Below, piece by piece: positions 23,992 through 32,629 of a DNA stretch of 64,000 bases (position 1 is its first letter; every line of letters begins with the position of its first letter). The stretch is from CAZWLY01 sp964634465 (GTDB lineage: Bacteria; Desulfobacterota; Desulfarculia; G963662305): positions 372,001 to 436,000 of the forward strand of contig CAZWLY010000001.1 in the NCBI GenBank assembly GCA_964634465.1. The letters are read 5' to 3'. Under the pieces are notes generated by a model. It saw only the letters and a list, made by a program, of their open reading frames with translations. It ran no database searches and was not told the DNA's origin. The position numbers and the translations under genes were made by a program.

Positions 23992-24675
23992 TCAACAACT
24001 GCAGACGCTCATCTGCCGGCGCACGGCGTTCCAGTCCACGTTGGCCTGCTTGCAGCTCTTGCAGTCCAGGAGGACGCCCTGGAGGACCGACTTCTGGTCT
24101 CTGCCCTTGCCGGCGATGTAGCCCTGGCCGCCGACCTTGTGGCCGGGCAGAAGCCGGTGCCTCAAGTGCCAGTCGCAGACGACGCCGATGGCCGCCTTGG
24201 GCGAGAGTTCCCGGAGCTTGGTCTTTATGAACTGGTCGCTGGGCATCAGGTCCATGTCTTTGACCATTCTGGACGAGGGGACGATGATCACCTCGGCGTA
24301 GCCCATCTCCAGCGCCTCGTCGCGGACCCGTCCCAGTTCGCAATCCCGGCAGCCGCCGGTGCACATCACTCCCCGCTCGGGGTCGATTTCGGCCGGACAG
24401 TCGGTCGGCCGCAAACAGAAAGGCAGGAACAGGACCCGCTCGGAGAAGGGGGTGGCGGCGAAGCGGTCGTGGAAGTAGTGGTTGACCGCCTTGACCAGAA
24501 GTTTGATGTCCAGGCCGGGCTTGATGCGGTTGGTGAGGCGGGCCACCCACTTGCCGAAGCGGTTGATGGCCGAAAAGGTCAGCCTGGGCAGGAACAGCCG
24601 CCCGAACAGCAGCGGTCCGGCCAGAAGGATCAGGAAGATGATCAGGGCGACGCCGGCGATGTAGACGGCGGTCAT
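23992..24675 (-). CDS. DUF116 family cysteine-rich membrane protein
   Basis: A 227-residue protein with an N-terminal TM helix (VYIAGVALIIFLILLAG) and a cytoplasmic domain rich in cysteines: FLPFCLRPTDCPA, MCTGGCRDCELG, VVCDWHLRHR, LDCKSCKQ and a terminal MSVCSC. These match DUF116, a family of unknown function common in anaerobes, where the cysteine spacing suggests metal or Fe-S binding. It is convergent with the universal stress protein gene. The last codons CSC are followed at once by TGA. Confidence 0.85.
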   Translation of the reverse strand: MTAVYIAGVALIIFLILLAGPLLFGRLFLPRLTFSAINRFGKWVARLTNRIKPGLDIKLLVKAVNHYFHDRFAATPFSERVLFLPFCLRPTDCPAEIDPERGVMCTGGCRDCELGRVRDEALEMGYAEVIIVPSSRMVKDMDLMPSDQFIKTKLRELSPKAAIGVVCDWHLRHRLLPGHKVGGQGYIAGKGRDQKSVLQGVLLDCKSCKQANVDWNAVRRQMSVCSC

Positions 24676-24793
24676 GGTTGGTCGTTGGTCCCCTTTTCAG
24701 CGTGTTGACCGACCGGCGGCCGGTCCTCCTCGCCCCCGAGAGCGCCTGGAGGACCCACAAGTAGCAGATTCAGGGGGGACGAGTCAACCTCGA

Positions 24794-24816
24794 CCGGGCC
24801 GCTTGGGGCGGCCCGG
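24794..24816 (-). terminator. hairpin after the cyclic-nucleotide-binding gene
   Basis: Perfect 9-bp stem CCGGGCCGC/GCGGCCCGG with a 5-base loop, 18 bases past the stop of the minus-strand gene. There is no U-run, so it may be a weak or Rho-assisted end. Confidence 0.4.
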
Positions 24817-24833
24817 CGGGTTTCGGCGGTCGG

Positions 24834-25316
24834 TCAGGACAGAATGCCCTCGATGTCGATGTGGCGGGAGAGGGCCTTCAAGAACTGGCTGGTCCGCCGC
24901 TCCAGCCTGTTTTCCAAGATGCGGGCCACGCCCTCCATGATCCTGAAACCCATGTCTCGATCTTCGCTGAGGAACTCGTAGAACTTCTCGCCCGAGACAG
25001 AGTAGACCTCGCACGGCTCGGCGGCCACCACCGAAGAGGTGTAGGCCAACTGGCCGGGCAGGATGGACGACCAGCCAAAGGAGTAACCGGGTTTGATCGA
25101 GCCGAGGGAGATGGTGATGGCTTCCGAGGCGTCCACCTTCAAGATGGCCTTGCCCTTTCTGAGCATGAACAGGCGGCTCGCCTTCTGCCCCTGCTCGACG
25201 ATGACCTCCTTTTCGCCGTAGTGGGCCACCTCGATGTGGGGCGAGATGCGCTCGATCATCTGGTCGGTAAGCCGTTGGAGCAGGTAGATCTGTTTCAACT
25301 CGCCGATGCTAACCAC
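24834..25316 (-). CDS. cyclic nucleotide-binding domain protein without HTH
   Basis: A 160-residue single-domain CRP-like sensor. IVEQGQKASRLFMLRKGKAILKVD and GSIKPGYSFGWSSILPGQLAYTSSVVAAEPCEVYSV form the cNMP-binding beta-roll; the phosphate-binding cassette lacks the canonical E-R pair in GELAL..RAAT, so ligand identity is uncertain. No DNA-binding domain follows, so it is probably a regulatory subunit acting on other proteins. It lies 41 bases after the last Mrp-operon gene on the same strand and could be co-transcribed with it. Confidence 0.82.
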   Translation of the reverse strand: MVSIGELKQIYLLQRLTDQMIERISPHIEVAHYGEKEVIVEQGQKASRLFMLRKGKAILKVDASEAITISLGSIKPGYSFGWSSILPGQLAYTSSVVAAEPCEVYSVSGEKFYEFLSEDRDMGFRIMEGVARILENRLERRTSQFLKALSRHIDIEGILS

Positions 25317-25357
25317 GGGGCGCCTCCTCTCTTGGCATCGGCCACGGCCTTGGGCGG

Positions 25358-27130
25358 TCAGCTCAAGGTCAGGGCCAGGATTAGCAATATCACGGCTCCC
25401 GCAGCGCTCGCCCCTACGGGCGCTGCGCCTTTACTCAGGGTCGCTTCGATCCGCTTCTTCCTGGCCGCCGCCAGGGCGGGATCGTTCCCGACGATCGCCC
25501 AGACCGGTCTCAACACCGCCAGAACCAACCGTGTCGCGCCGTCGGCGAAGAAGCGGTTGATCCGGCCGGTCAGCCCCTGGGCGATGAGCCGGTCGGCGGC
25601 CTCGTTTAGTCCATTAAACACCCAATCGGACAGTCTGTAAAAGGCCTTGCCCCCGACGCGGTAGAACCAGTCGGTGTCGAGGTTGATGGCCCGCATCTCG
25701 GCCGGGTAGTAACCGGACAGGATCAGGAGGGTGAAGGCCAGAGCGCCGAACATCAGAATCTGCAACTGGCCGACCACGTGGGCGGCGGTGTAGGGCGCGT
25801 AATCGACCGGGTAGGGCAGGAGGTCGTAGAGCGGCTTGGGGTAGACGGCGATGCCGATGCACAAGAAGGCGGCGATGCCCATGGCCAGCAGCATGTTCCA
25901 GGGCGGCTCCTTGGCCCTGATTCCGGAATCGTGGCCGAAGAACATGAAGAACGGGACCTTGATTCCGGCGTGGTGGAAGACGCCGGCCGAGGCGAACTGG
26001 AGCATGAACCAGACCGCGACCAGTTGGTTGGCGCCGGCCGCCGAGACGATCATCGACTTGGAGACAAACCCGGAGAACAGCGGGAAGGCCGAGATCGAGG
26101 CCGCTCCGATCATGCAGAACAGGCCGGTTAAGGGCATGGTTTTGTACAGCCCGCCCAGATCGGTGCACCGGATCTTGCCGGTCTGCTGGAGCACCGACCC
26201 GGCCGACATGAACAAAAGCGCCTTGTAGATGATGTGGCAGAAGGCGTGGGCCGCGGTGCCGTTCAAGGCCAGTGGCGTGCCGATGCCGATGCCGCACATC
26301 ATGAAGCCGACTTGGTTGATCAGACTGTAGGAGAGCACCCCCCGGATGTCGTTCTCCAAGACGGCGTAGAAGATGGGAATGCAGGTCATCAGCGCGCCCA
26401 GATAGATCAACAGCTCCGTGCCCGGAAAGGTTCGGGCCATGAGGTAGACCGCGCTCTTGGTGGTGAAGGCGGAGAGGAAGACGGCCCCCGTCGCCGTGGC
26501 CTGGGGGTAGGCGTCCTTGAGCCAGGCGTGGAGGGGCACGATGGCCGCGTTGACGGCGATGCCGATGAAGATCAGCCAACTGGCGGCGTCGGACAGCCCG
26601 ATGAAGCCGACTTCGATGGAGCCGGTCCGATGGAGGCGAAGGAGAATCCCGGCCAACAGGCACAGCCCGCCGAAGAGGTGGATCAACACGTAACGGAAGG
26701 CGGCCGCCTGGGCGCTCTTGGTCCGCCGGGCCAGGATGACGAAGGTCGAGGCGACGGCCATCACCTCCCAGAAGACGTAGAGCGAGAAGAAATCGCCGGC
26801 CAAGGCCACGCCCAGCGCCCCGCCGGCGTAGGCCATGGCCGAGGCGTGCTGGAGGTCGTCGTCGACCCGGAGCGCGAACAAAAACGAGATGAAGGAGATG
26901 ATGGAGAAGATGATGGCGAAGATCCGGCTCAGACGGTCGATGCGGCCGAGTATCAGGTCGTAGTCCAGGAAGCTTATGCTCCAGTGGCCGCCCTCGGGCA
27001 TGGTCGCCACCGTGGCCAGGGCCCACAGGGGCAGGGCCAGCATCAGGGCCTTTTTGACTCGACCCTTGACCAGCGGGATCAAAAGCGCCCCGCCGATGAA
27101 GACGATGCTGGGGGGGAGGCTAGCGGTCAT
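25358..27130 (-). CDS. Mrp/complex I-type antiporter subunit, third large (NuoL/MrpD-like)
   Basis: A 590-residue membrane protein of the proton_antipo_M family with about fifteen TM helices. LYVFWEVMAVASTFV carries the TM5 glutamate and PLHAWLKDAYPQATATGAVFLSAFTTKSA the lysine-bearing TM segments used for proton/sodium translocation. CFGIAA-like C-terminal extension reaches a cytoplasmic region (FYRLSDWVFNGLNEAADRL) and a final TM helix. It is the last antiporter gene and its start overlaps the 81-residue gene by 11 bases. Together with two other large subunits it belongs to a cation/proton antiporter or energy-coupling module. Confidence 0.88.
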   Translation of the reverse strand: MTASLPPSIVFIGGALLIPLVKGRVKKALMLALPLWALATVATMPEGGHWSISFLDYDLILGRIDRLSRIFAIIFSIISFISFLFALRVDDDLQHASAMAYAGGALGVALAGDFFSLYVFWEVMAVASTFVILARRTKSAQAAAFRYVLIHLFGGLCLLAGILLRLHRTGSIEVGFIGLSDAASWLIFIGIAVNAAIVPLHAWLKDAYPQATATGAVFLSAFTTKSAVYLMARTFPGTELLIYLGALMTCIPIFYAVLENDIRGVLSYSLINQVGFMMCGIGIGTPLALNGTAAHAFCHIIYKALLFMSAGSVLQQTGKIRCTDLGGLYKTMPLTGLFCMIGAASISAFPLFSGFVSKSMIVSAAGANQLVAVWFMLQFASAGVFHHAGIKVPFFMFFGHDSGIRAKEPPWNMLLAMGIAAFLCIGIAVYPKPLYDLLPYPVDYAPYTAAHVVGQLQILMFGALAFTLLILSGYYPAEMRAINLDTDWFYRVGGKAFYRLSDWVFNGLNEAADRLIAQGLTGRINRFFADGATRLVLAVLRPVWAIVGNDPALAAARKKRIEATLSKGAAPVGASAAGAVILLILALTLS

Positions 27131-27365
27131 AGTAGTCCTCGTCCCGTTTGATGAAGATCCGCATCAACTTGGCGATGAAAACCAGCATGACACAGGCGAA
27201 AAAGCCGTAGGCGGCGAAGAAGTCGGGCGCATCCTCCCAGGGGAAGTGGCCGTGCTTGGGGATGAAGAGATCGACGATCAGCAATACGGCCAACGAGGAG
27301 AAGAACATGACCAAAAAACGCTTGACATTGGCCGGTTTGTCGAAAATCGTCAGCGGCTTCTTCAT
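27120..27365 (-). CDS. small two-TM protein of the antiporter operon
   Basis: An 81-residue protein with two TM helices (RFLVMFFSSLAVLLIVDLF and FFAAYGFFACVMLVFIAKL) separated by a short polar HGHFPWEDAPD loop, and a charged tail KRDEDYYDR. It overlaps the next gene by 11 bases. I recall similar small proteins beside antiporter-like subunits in other anaerobes but cannot name a family. Position between two large antiporter genes suggests an accessory subunit. Confidence 0.75.
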   Translation of the reverse strand: MKKPLTIFDKPANVKRFLVMFFSSLAVLLIVDLFIPKHGHFPWEDAPDFFAAYGFFACVMLVFIAKLMRIFIKRDEDYYDR

Positions 27366-27388
27366 TTGGACCTCTAAGGACCGAAAGC

Positions 27389-27511
27389 TCAGTTATATCC
27401 AATCAGTACGACCGCCAGATACACCGCGGCCACGGCGATGCAGATGAACAGCGCCGGTTTGTACCCCGGTACGGCCTCGTGGGACAGAACCATCTTTTCT
27501 TTTTCTTCCAC
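27389..27511 (-). CDS. 40-residue single-TM protein of the antiporter operon
   Basis: A 40-codon gene: a charged start VEEKEKM, then SHEAVPGYKPALFICIAV and the rest of one TM helix (AAVYLAVVLIGYN). The GTG start at 27511 has GGAGGG seven bases upstream, overlapping the stop of the preceding antiporter gene, which argues that it is really translated. An internal ATG at 27493 would give 34 residues. It fills an otherwise empty 150-base gap in a tightly packed operon. Probable small structural subunit; function unknown. Confidence 0.65.
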   Translation of the reverse strand: MEEKEKMVLSHEAVPGYKPALFICIAVAAVYLAVVLIGYN

Positions 27512-27515
27512 CGAC

Positions 27516-28997
27516 TTACCCTCCAACCAGGCCTTGGACGAACATCCGGGCCAGACCCAGAACCGGTTCCGGGAAGAAGAAGAGCGCGATCGAGCCCGCG
27601 GCGGTGACGCTCAGCGGGATCAGGCACCACAACGGCGCCTCCTTGACCCCCTCGGGGAACATGGATTCGGTCGGGGTGCAGAAGAAGGCCCGGTAGACGA
27701 TGGGCAGGAAGTAGGCCGCGTTCAACAGCGAGGAGACCAGCAGCACGACCAGCATGCTGATCCGGTCGGCCTCCAGCGTGCCCAGGGCCAGGTTCCACTT
27801 GCTGATGAAGCCGCCGGCCGGCGGCAGGCCGATCACCCCCAAACTCCCGATGAAGAAGGCGGCCATGGTCACCGGCATCCGCTTGCCGATTCCGACCATC
27901 TGGCTGATGTGCTTTCGGCCGGTGGCGACGAAGATCGCCCCGGCGCAGAAAAAGAGGGTGATCTTGCCCACGGCGTGCATGGCGATGTGGAGGATGCCGC
28001 CGGTCATTCCCTTGGGCGTGAGCAGCCCGACGCCCAAGACGATGTAGGATAACTGGCCGATGGTCGAGAAGGCCAGCCGCCGCTTGAGCTCGTCCTGGGT
28101 GAGCGCGATCAGGGAGGCGGCCAGGATGGTTATCGAGGCCAGCCAGGTGAGCAGGGTCGATAGATCGAGGTCGTTTAAGAGCTCGACGCCGAAGACGCCG
28201 GTGATCACCCGGACGATGCAGAAGACGCCGACCTTGACCACGGCCACGGCGTGCAACAGCGCGCTGACCGGCGTCGGCGCGACCATGGCCGCCGGCAGCC
28301 AGGAGTGGAAGGGCATGATCGCCGCCTTGGCGAAGCCGAAGACGAACAAGAGCAACAGCAGCGCCATCACCCCCCGGCCGCTCGCCGCGCCGTTGAAGAT
28401 GCCCTGGGGGCCGAACTCCAGGGTCCCGGCCATCAGGTAGCAGGCGACCATGGCCGGCAGGGCCAGGCCGATGGAGCCGCCCATGATGTAGAGCAGGTAC
28501 TTGCGGCCGGACGACTTGGCCTCGGCGTCCTGGTGGTGGGTCACCAGCGGGTAGGTGGCCAGCGACAGCGCCTCGTAGAAGAGGTACATGGTCAAAAGAT
28601 TGGCCGAGAAGGCGACGCCGATGGTCGATGACAGGGCCAGGGCGAAGAAGCTGAAGTAGCGCGTCTGGCTGTGCTCGTTGAGCCCCCGCATGTAGCCGAT
28701 GGAGTAGGCCGAAGTGACGATCCACAGACAAGACGACACCAGGGCGAAGAGCAGGCCCAACCGATCGACCTTGAATGCGATGGCCAGCCCGGGCAGGACC
28801 TCGGCCACGGTGAAGACCAGACTCTGCCCGCTCAAAACCGGCGGCAGCATGGAGAGTACGAGCAGGAACTTGATTCCGGCCGCGGCAAAGGTCCAGCCCT
28901 CGCGCACGTTGGGATTGCGGCTGGAGATGAGCACCGGGACCACGGCCAGGGAGACGGCCACGGCCAAAAGCGGCGTAATCGAGGTCACGGCGGGCAT
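27516..28997 (-). CDS. mrpD: Mrp/complex I-type antiporter subunit, second large (NuoN/MrpD-like)
   Basis: A 493-residue proton_antipo_M protein with about fourteen TM helices. MYLFYEALSLATYPLV has the TM5 Glu, and PFHSWLPAAMVAPTPVSALLHAVAVVK the conserved His/Lys-bearing segments; GGILHIAMHAVGKITLFFCAGAI and LGVIGLPPAGGFISKW follow. It begins 6 bases after the preceding antiporter gene's stop. Part of the Mrp/Mbh-type module. Confidence 0.9.
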   Translation of the reverse strand: MPAVTSITPLLAVAVSLAVVPVLISSRNPNVREGWTFAAAGIKFLLVLSMLPPVLSGQSLVFTVAEVLPGLAIAFKVDRLGLLFALVSSCLWIVTSAYSIGYMRGLNEHSQTRYFSFFALALSSTIGVAFSANLLTMYLFYEALSLATYPLVTHHQDAEAKSSGRKYLLYIMGGSIGLALPAMVACYLMAGTLEFGPQGIFNGAASGRGVMALLLLLFVFGFAKAAIMPFHSWLPAAMVAPTPVSALLHAVAVVKVGVFCIVRVITGVFGVELLNDLDLSTLLTWLASITILAASLIALTQDELKRRLAFSTIGQLSYIVLGVGLLTPKGMTGGILHIAMHAVGKITLFFCAGAIFVATGRKHISQMVGIGKRMPVTMAAFFIGSLGVIGLPPAGGFISKWNLALGTLEADRISMLVVLLVSSLLNAAYFLPIVYRAFFCTPTESMFPEGVKEAPLWCLIPLSVTAAGSIALFFFPEPVLGLARMFVQGLVGG

Positions 28998-29003
28998 GGT
29001 CCC

Positions 29004-30521
29004 TTATCCCCCCGCCGCCAGCCCGGCCGGCAGGGCCGGGACGATTATCCGGCCGACGATGGGGCCGGTCATGAGGCCGACGGCGATCAGCCCGGCGGCG
29101 ACCAGAAGCAGCGGCAAGAGCGATGACAGCGGCGCTTCGGCCATGATCGCGGCCGGAGCCGGCCCGTGGCCGCCCTCGCCATGGCCGTGGTGCTCGAGCG
29201 TGGGTTCGTAGTAGGCGATTTCAAAGACCCGGAAGAAGAGGACGACGCTGATGAGGCTGGAGATCAGAAGTGCGGCCACGAAGTCGTATCGCCCGGCCGT
29301 CAGCGCGCCGGAGATGAGGTACCACTTGCTGAAGAAGCCGCAGGTGGGCGGCACGCCGATGATCGACAGCGCCCCGACGCAGAGCCCGGCCATGGTCCAC
29401 GGCATCTTGCGGAACAGTCCCTGGAGGCGGTGAAACTCGAGCTTGCCCAGCCGCTGGGCCATGGCTCCGGCGGCCAGGAAGACGCACAGCGTCATCAGGG
29501 CGTCGTTGACGAGGTGGAGGATCGCGCCGGTCATGGCCGCCTCGTTCCCCAGCCAGGCCCCGCCGACCATGTAGCCCACCTCGGCGACGATGATGTAGGC
29601 CAGCATCCGCTTGAACTCCCGTTGGGCCAGGGCCATCACCGCTCCGGCGATGACGGCCAGGCTGGCCAGCGAAACCACCGCCTGGGACATGATCTCCCAC
29701 CCGAAGACATAGGCCGGGGTGAAGACGGTTATCATCATCCGGAGCATGACGTAGACCATGACCTTGGTCGCCAGCGGGGCCAGCAGGCCCGAGACGGCGC
29801 TGGGGGCCAGGGAGTAAGCGTTGGGCAACCAGCCGTGGAGGGGGAAGAAGGCCATCTTGAGCATCAGCCCGACCATAATGATCGCGAAGGCGCTCAACAC
29901 CGCCCTGGAAGCGTACAGCGCCGGCAGTCGGGCGGCGAGGTCGGCCATGTTCAGCGTGCCGGTCATGATGTAGAGGAAGCCGACGCCAAGAAGATAGAAC
30001 GAGGCGCCGATGGTGCCCATGTAGACATAGTTCAGGCTGGCCAGGTAGGCCCGGCCGCCCGACAGCGCGATCAGGGCGTAACCGGTCAGGGAGGCGATCT
30101 CCAGAAGGACGTAGAGGTTGAAGGCGTCGCCGGTGACCACGATACCCAACAGGCCGGCCGTGGAGAGGGTGTAGAGGGCGTAGACCGCGCCGAGACGGTC
30201 GCCCATCTCGGCCTCGATGGAGCGGCGGGAGGCGATGAGGTTGATGACGGCCGAGGCGGCTACGACCACCAGCACCACCGCGTTTAGATGATCGACGGCG
30301 TAGGCGATGCCGACCGGCGGCTCCCAGCCGCCCAGGCGGTAGATGAACGGCCCCGTTTCCAGCACCCGGTAGAGCATCCCCGCCGCCGAGACCAGGGCCA
30401 CGCCCAGGGCGGCCAGGGTCAGGGGGAAACACCAGCGCTTGTTCAGCCAGCCGGCCATGGCGATCAAGCAGGCGGCGATCAGCGGGGTGACGACCAGGAG
30501 TGCGGGATAGTGCTGGCTCAT
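29004..30521 (-). CDS. mrpD: Mrp antiporter subunit D, first large (MnhD)
   Basis: A 505-residue membrane protein starting MSQHYPALLVVTPLIAACL. LYVLLEIASLTGYALIAL contains the TM5 Glu; FPLHGWLPNAYSLAPSAVSGLLAPLATK and AILHLVNDALMTLCVFLAAGA are typical of MnhD/MrpD. ATGA at 30521-30518 overlaps the MrpC stop, fixing the start. A histidine-rich loop EHHGHGEGGHG near residue 455 may bind metal. It is followed closely by a second subunit of the same superfamily. Confidence 0.92.
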   Translation of the reverse strand: MSQHYPALLVVTPLIAACLIAMAGWLNKRWCFPLTLAALGVALVSAAGMLYRVLETGPFIYRLGGWEPPVGIAYAVDHLNAVVLVVVAASAVINLIASRRSIEAEMGDRLGAVYALYTLSTAGLLGIVVTGDAFNLYVLLEIASLTGYALIALSGGRAYLASLNYVYMGTIGASFYLLGVGFLYIMTGTLNMADLAARLPALYASRAVLSAFAIIMVGLMLKMAFFPLHGWLPNAYSLAPSAVSGLLAPLATKVMVYVMLRMMITVFTPAYVFGWEIMSQAVVSLASLAVIAGAVMALAQREFKRMLAYIIVAEVGYMVGGAWLGNEAAMTGAILHLVNDALMTLCVFLAAGAMAQRLGKLEFHRLQGLFRKMPWTMAGLCVGALSIIGVPPTCGFFSKWYLISGALTAGRYDFVAALLISSLISVVLFFRVFEIAYYEPTLEHHGHGEGGHGPAPAAIMAEAPLSSLLPLLLVAAGLIAVGLMTGPIVGRIIVPALPAGLAAGG

Positions 30522-30913
30522 GAGTCTCTTATCTGCTCCAGAATCTCGTCTTCCTCCAGGGTGTGGTAGCGCTCGTAGATCTTGATCACCAGGGCCAGGG
30601 CCACGCCCAGGGTGGCCACGGCGACGACGATGGCGGTCAGCATCAGGACGTGGGGCAGGGGGTTGATGTAATCCGCCGCCCTGATCACCGGCTCTGCGTC
30701 GCCGTGGGCGTATTCGATGATCGGCAGGGTGGCCCCCTTCTTGGCGCTGGTGGAGATGTAGTAGAGGATGATCGCCGTCTGGAAGATGGACATGCCGATG
30801 ATCTTCTTGGCCAGGTTGTTCTTGGCGATCATCGCCCACAGCCCGATCATCATCAGGGCGATGTAGGCCCAGTAGTTGAACCGGGCGACGACGAATTCGC
30901 TCCACTCGCCCAT
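30518..30913 (-). CDS. mrpC: Mrp antiporter subunit C (MnhC, NuoK-like)
   Basis: A 131-residue three-TM protein homologous to NuoK. FNYWAYIALMMIGLWAMIAKNNLAKKIIGMSIFQTAIILYY covers the first two TM helices, and LPHVLMLTAIVVAVATLGVALALVIKIY the third, including the GMSIFQ motif. It starts four bases after the MrpB stop and overlaps MrpD by four bases. Confidence 0.92.
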   Translation of the reverse strand: MGEWSEFVVARFNYWAYIALMMIGLWAMIAKNNLAKKIIGMSIFQTAIILYYISTSAKKGATLPIIEYAHGDAEPVIRAADYINPLPHVLMLTAIVVAVATLGVALALVIKIYERYHTLEEDEILEQIRDS

Positions 30914-30917
30914 GTCT

Positions 30918-31748
30918 CTACAACCCCTCGTCGTAACGTCCGGCCGAGACCAGGTTGGCGTAGATCAAGATCATGGTCGCCATCACCGCCGCGCCGACGC
31001 CGAGCTCGACGAAAAGGATGCCCAGCGAGCGGGCGCTGATCGGGTCGGTCATGAGCACTCCGGCCAGGCCGGCGTAGTCCAGGAAGTTGAAACCGAAACC
31101 GAGGCAGACCGCCCCCACCCCGGCGTAGACGAGCACTCCGGCCGCGGAGAGCAGGTTGGTCCCCTTTTCGGGCACGGCCCGGTTGGCCGTCCGCAGGTCC
31201 CTGGAGACGGCGATCAAGATGACGCTCGCGCCCAGGATGACCCCGCCCTGGAAGCCGCCGCCCGGGCTGTAGTGGCCGTGGGCGATGACGTAGAGGGCGA
31301 AGAGTTGGATGAAGGGGATCAGCAGCCGGCAGGCGGTCTTGATTATCAGGTCGTGGGGGGTCCATTCGGAGTCGATCCGCTCGAAGTAGCGGGAGCGGGT
31401 CGGACCGGTCTTGCCGCCCCGAACGGTGACCACCACCCCGGTGGCCAGATGGCGATACTGGACCTCGTCCGGCCGGCGGCGGGAGAAGAGCCTCAACAGG
31501 GCCAGACAGGCGATGCCGGCGGTGAAGACGACCGCCGTCTCGAACATGGTGTCGTAGCCCCGGTAGTCGGCCAGCACGGCGGTGACCACGTTGGGCACCG
31601 AGGTCTCCTCGATGCTCTTTTCGATGAAGTGGGGCGACAGATGGCGCGCCGCCGGGGAATCGGAACTGCCCCAGGGCGGGAAGTCGGCCGTGCCGTAGAC
31701 CAACAACGCCCCGCACAAGAGCACGGCTATCAGGGCAAAGGCTTTCAA
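30918..31748 (-). CDS. mrpB: Mrp antiporter subunit B with fused MbhE-like N-terminus
   Basis: A 276-residue protein joining two modules. The first 85 residues resemble MbhE (SVPNVVTAVLADYRGYDTMFETAVVFTAGI). The C-terminal part is MnhB/MrpB, with LIPFIQLFALYVIAHGHYSPGGGFQGGVILGASV and LGAAVMATMILIYANL-like TM helices. The TTG start at 31748 shares two bases with the upstream stop (TTGA) and has GGAGG eight bases before it; upstream in-frame residues are not membrane-like. Confidence 0.85.
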   Translation of the reverse strand: MKAFALIAVLLCGALLVYGTADFPPWGSSDSPAARHLSPHFIEKSIEETSVPNVVTAVLADYRGYDTMFETAVVFTAGIACLALLRLFSRRRPDEVQYRHLATGVVVTVRGGKTGPTRSRYFERIDSEWTPHDLIIKTACRLLIPFIQLFALYVIAHGHYSPGGGFQGGVILGASVILIAVSRDLRTANRAVPEKGTNLLSAAGVLVYAGVGAVCLGFGFNFLDYAGLAGVLMTDPISARSLGILFVELGVGAAVMATMILIYANLVSAGRYDEGL

Positions 31749-31990
31749 TCCTTGGTCCTCCTGGTGGTCCTGAACACGGCGGCCACGAAAAAGACCGTCG
31801 ACACCCCGGCCCCGACCGAGGCCTCGGTGAAGGCCACGTCCACCGCGCCCATGATCGCCCACAGCAGGCACATCATGAAGCTGTAGGCCCCGAAGAGGAT
31901 CGCCGCGCCCAACAGGTCCTTGACCATCAGCGAGCCGATGCCGCAGATGACGACCAGGGTCAGAATGATCAGGTCCAACTGCCAGATCAC
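31745..31990 (-). CDS. Mrp antiporter subunit, MbhD-like (DUF4040)
   Basis: An 81-residue three-TM protein corresponding to the C-terminal MbhD-like part of MrpA (DUF4040): MVKDLLGAAILFGAYSFMMCLLWAIMGAVDVAFTEASVG-type sequence, with the characteristic DVAFTEASVGAGVSTV. It starts at GTG 31990, overlapping the MrpG stop (GTGA). In Bacillus this piece is fused to the large MrpA; here it is separate, as in archaeal Mbh complexes. Confidence 0.88.
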   Translation of the reverse strand: MIWQLDLIILTLVVICGIGSLMVKDLLGAAILFGAYSFMMCLLWAIMGAVDVAFTEASVGAGVSTVFFVAAVFRTTRRTKD

Positions 31991-32310
31991 GGCCGCCCCT
32001 CCTCCTTGGTCCAGGGTTTCAAGCCGGCCCGCACCCCGGCGTCGACGATGGCGTGGGTGGCGGTGGGGCTGGCGATGAAGACGAAGACGACGATCAAGAG
32101 AATCTTGAGACTGGTGAGCAGGCCCAAGAAGGTGAAGTGCTCCACGTTGGCCAGGGCCAGGCCGAGAAGCATCATCAGCGAGGCCAGCGTATCCAGCTTG
32201 CCGGCGGCGTGGAGCCGGGAGTAGAAATCGGGTAGGCGAAGTATCCCGACGGTTCCGCCCAGAAAGAAGATCAGACCGATGGCTAAAGCCAAACCGACGA
32301 CGATTTCCAT
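31987..32310 (-). CDS. mrpG: Mrp antiporter subunit G (MnhG)
   Basis: A 107-residue three-TM protein: MEIVVGLALAIGLIFFLGG, then the MnhG hallmark VGILRLPDFYSRLHAAGKLDTL and a C-terminal SPTATHAIVDAG block. The ATG at 32310 has GGAGGG about ten bases upstream; a TTG at 32328 would add six residues. Confidence 0.92.
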   Translation of the reverse strand: MEIVVGLALAIGLIFFLGGTVGILRLPDFYSRLHAAGKLDTLASLMMLLGLALANVEHFTFLGLLTSLKILLIVVFVFIASPTATHAIVDAGVRAGLKPWTKEEGRP

Positions 32311-32344
32311 CGGGCCCAAGCCCTCCAAGTTCCGGCCTAGTCCC

Positions 32345-32620
32345 TCACTCGCCTCCCAGGCCCTTGCGCTTCTGGAAGTAGCGCGAGGCGGCCAGCACGG
32401 CGATGAAGTTGAGCAACGCGTAGGCCAAAGCGATATCGACGAACATGTCCACCCGGTTGTAGAGCATGCCGATCAGGATGAGCAGGATCGACGTCTTGGA
32501 GCCGATGGCGTTGACCCCCAACAGGCGGTCGGGCACACTCGGTCCCAAGACGGCCCGGTAGAGCGTAAAGAGCATCATCAAGCTCAGGATGACGGCGCTT
32601 GCCAGATATAGGTTGTCCAT
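32345..32620 (-). CDS. mrpF: Mrp antiporter subunit F (MnhF)
   Basis: A 91-residue three-TM protein. The MnhF signature is RAVLGPSVPDRLLGVNAIGS, followed by DMFVDIALAYALLNFIAVLA. The ATG at 32620 is chosen over GTG 32626 since AGGTGG directly precedes it. It starts ten bases after the MrpE stop. Confidence 0.92.
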   Translation of the reverse strand: MDNLYLASAVILSLMMLFTLYRAVLGPSVPDRLLGVNAIGSKTSILLILIGMLYNRVDMFVDIALAYALLNFIAVLAASRYFQKRKGLGGE

Positions 32621-32629
32621 TGCCACCTG

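Noticed and set aside
23992..24000. TGA directly after a terminal CSC in the DUF116 protein as another selenocysteine codon
   Set aside because: The frame beyond has no family-like sequence and quickly runs into the convergent gene; no conserved downstream hairpin is evident.
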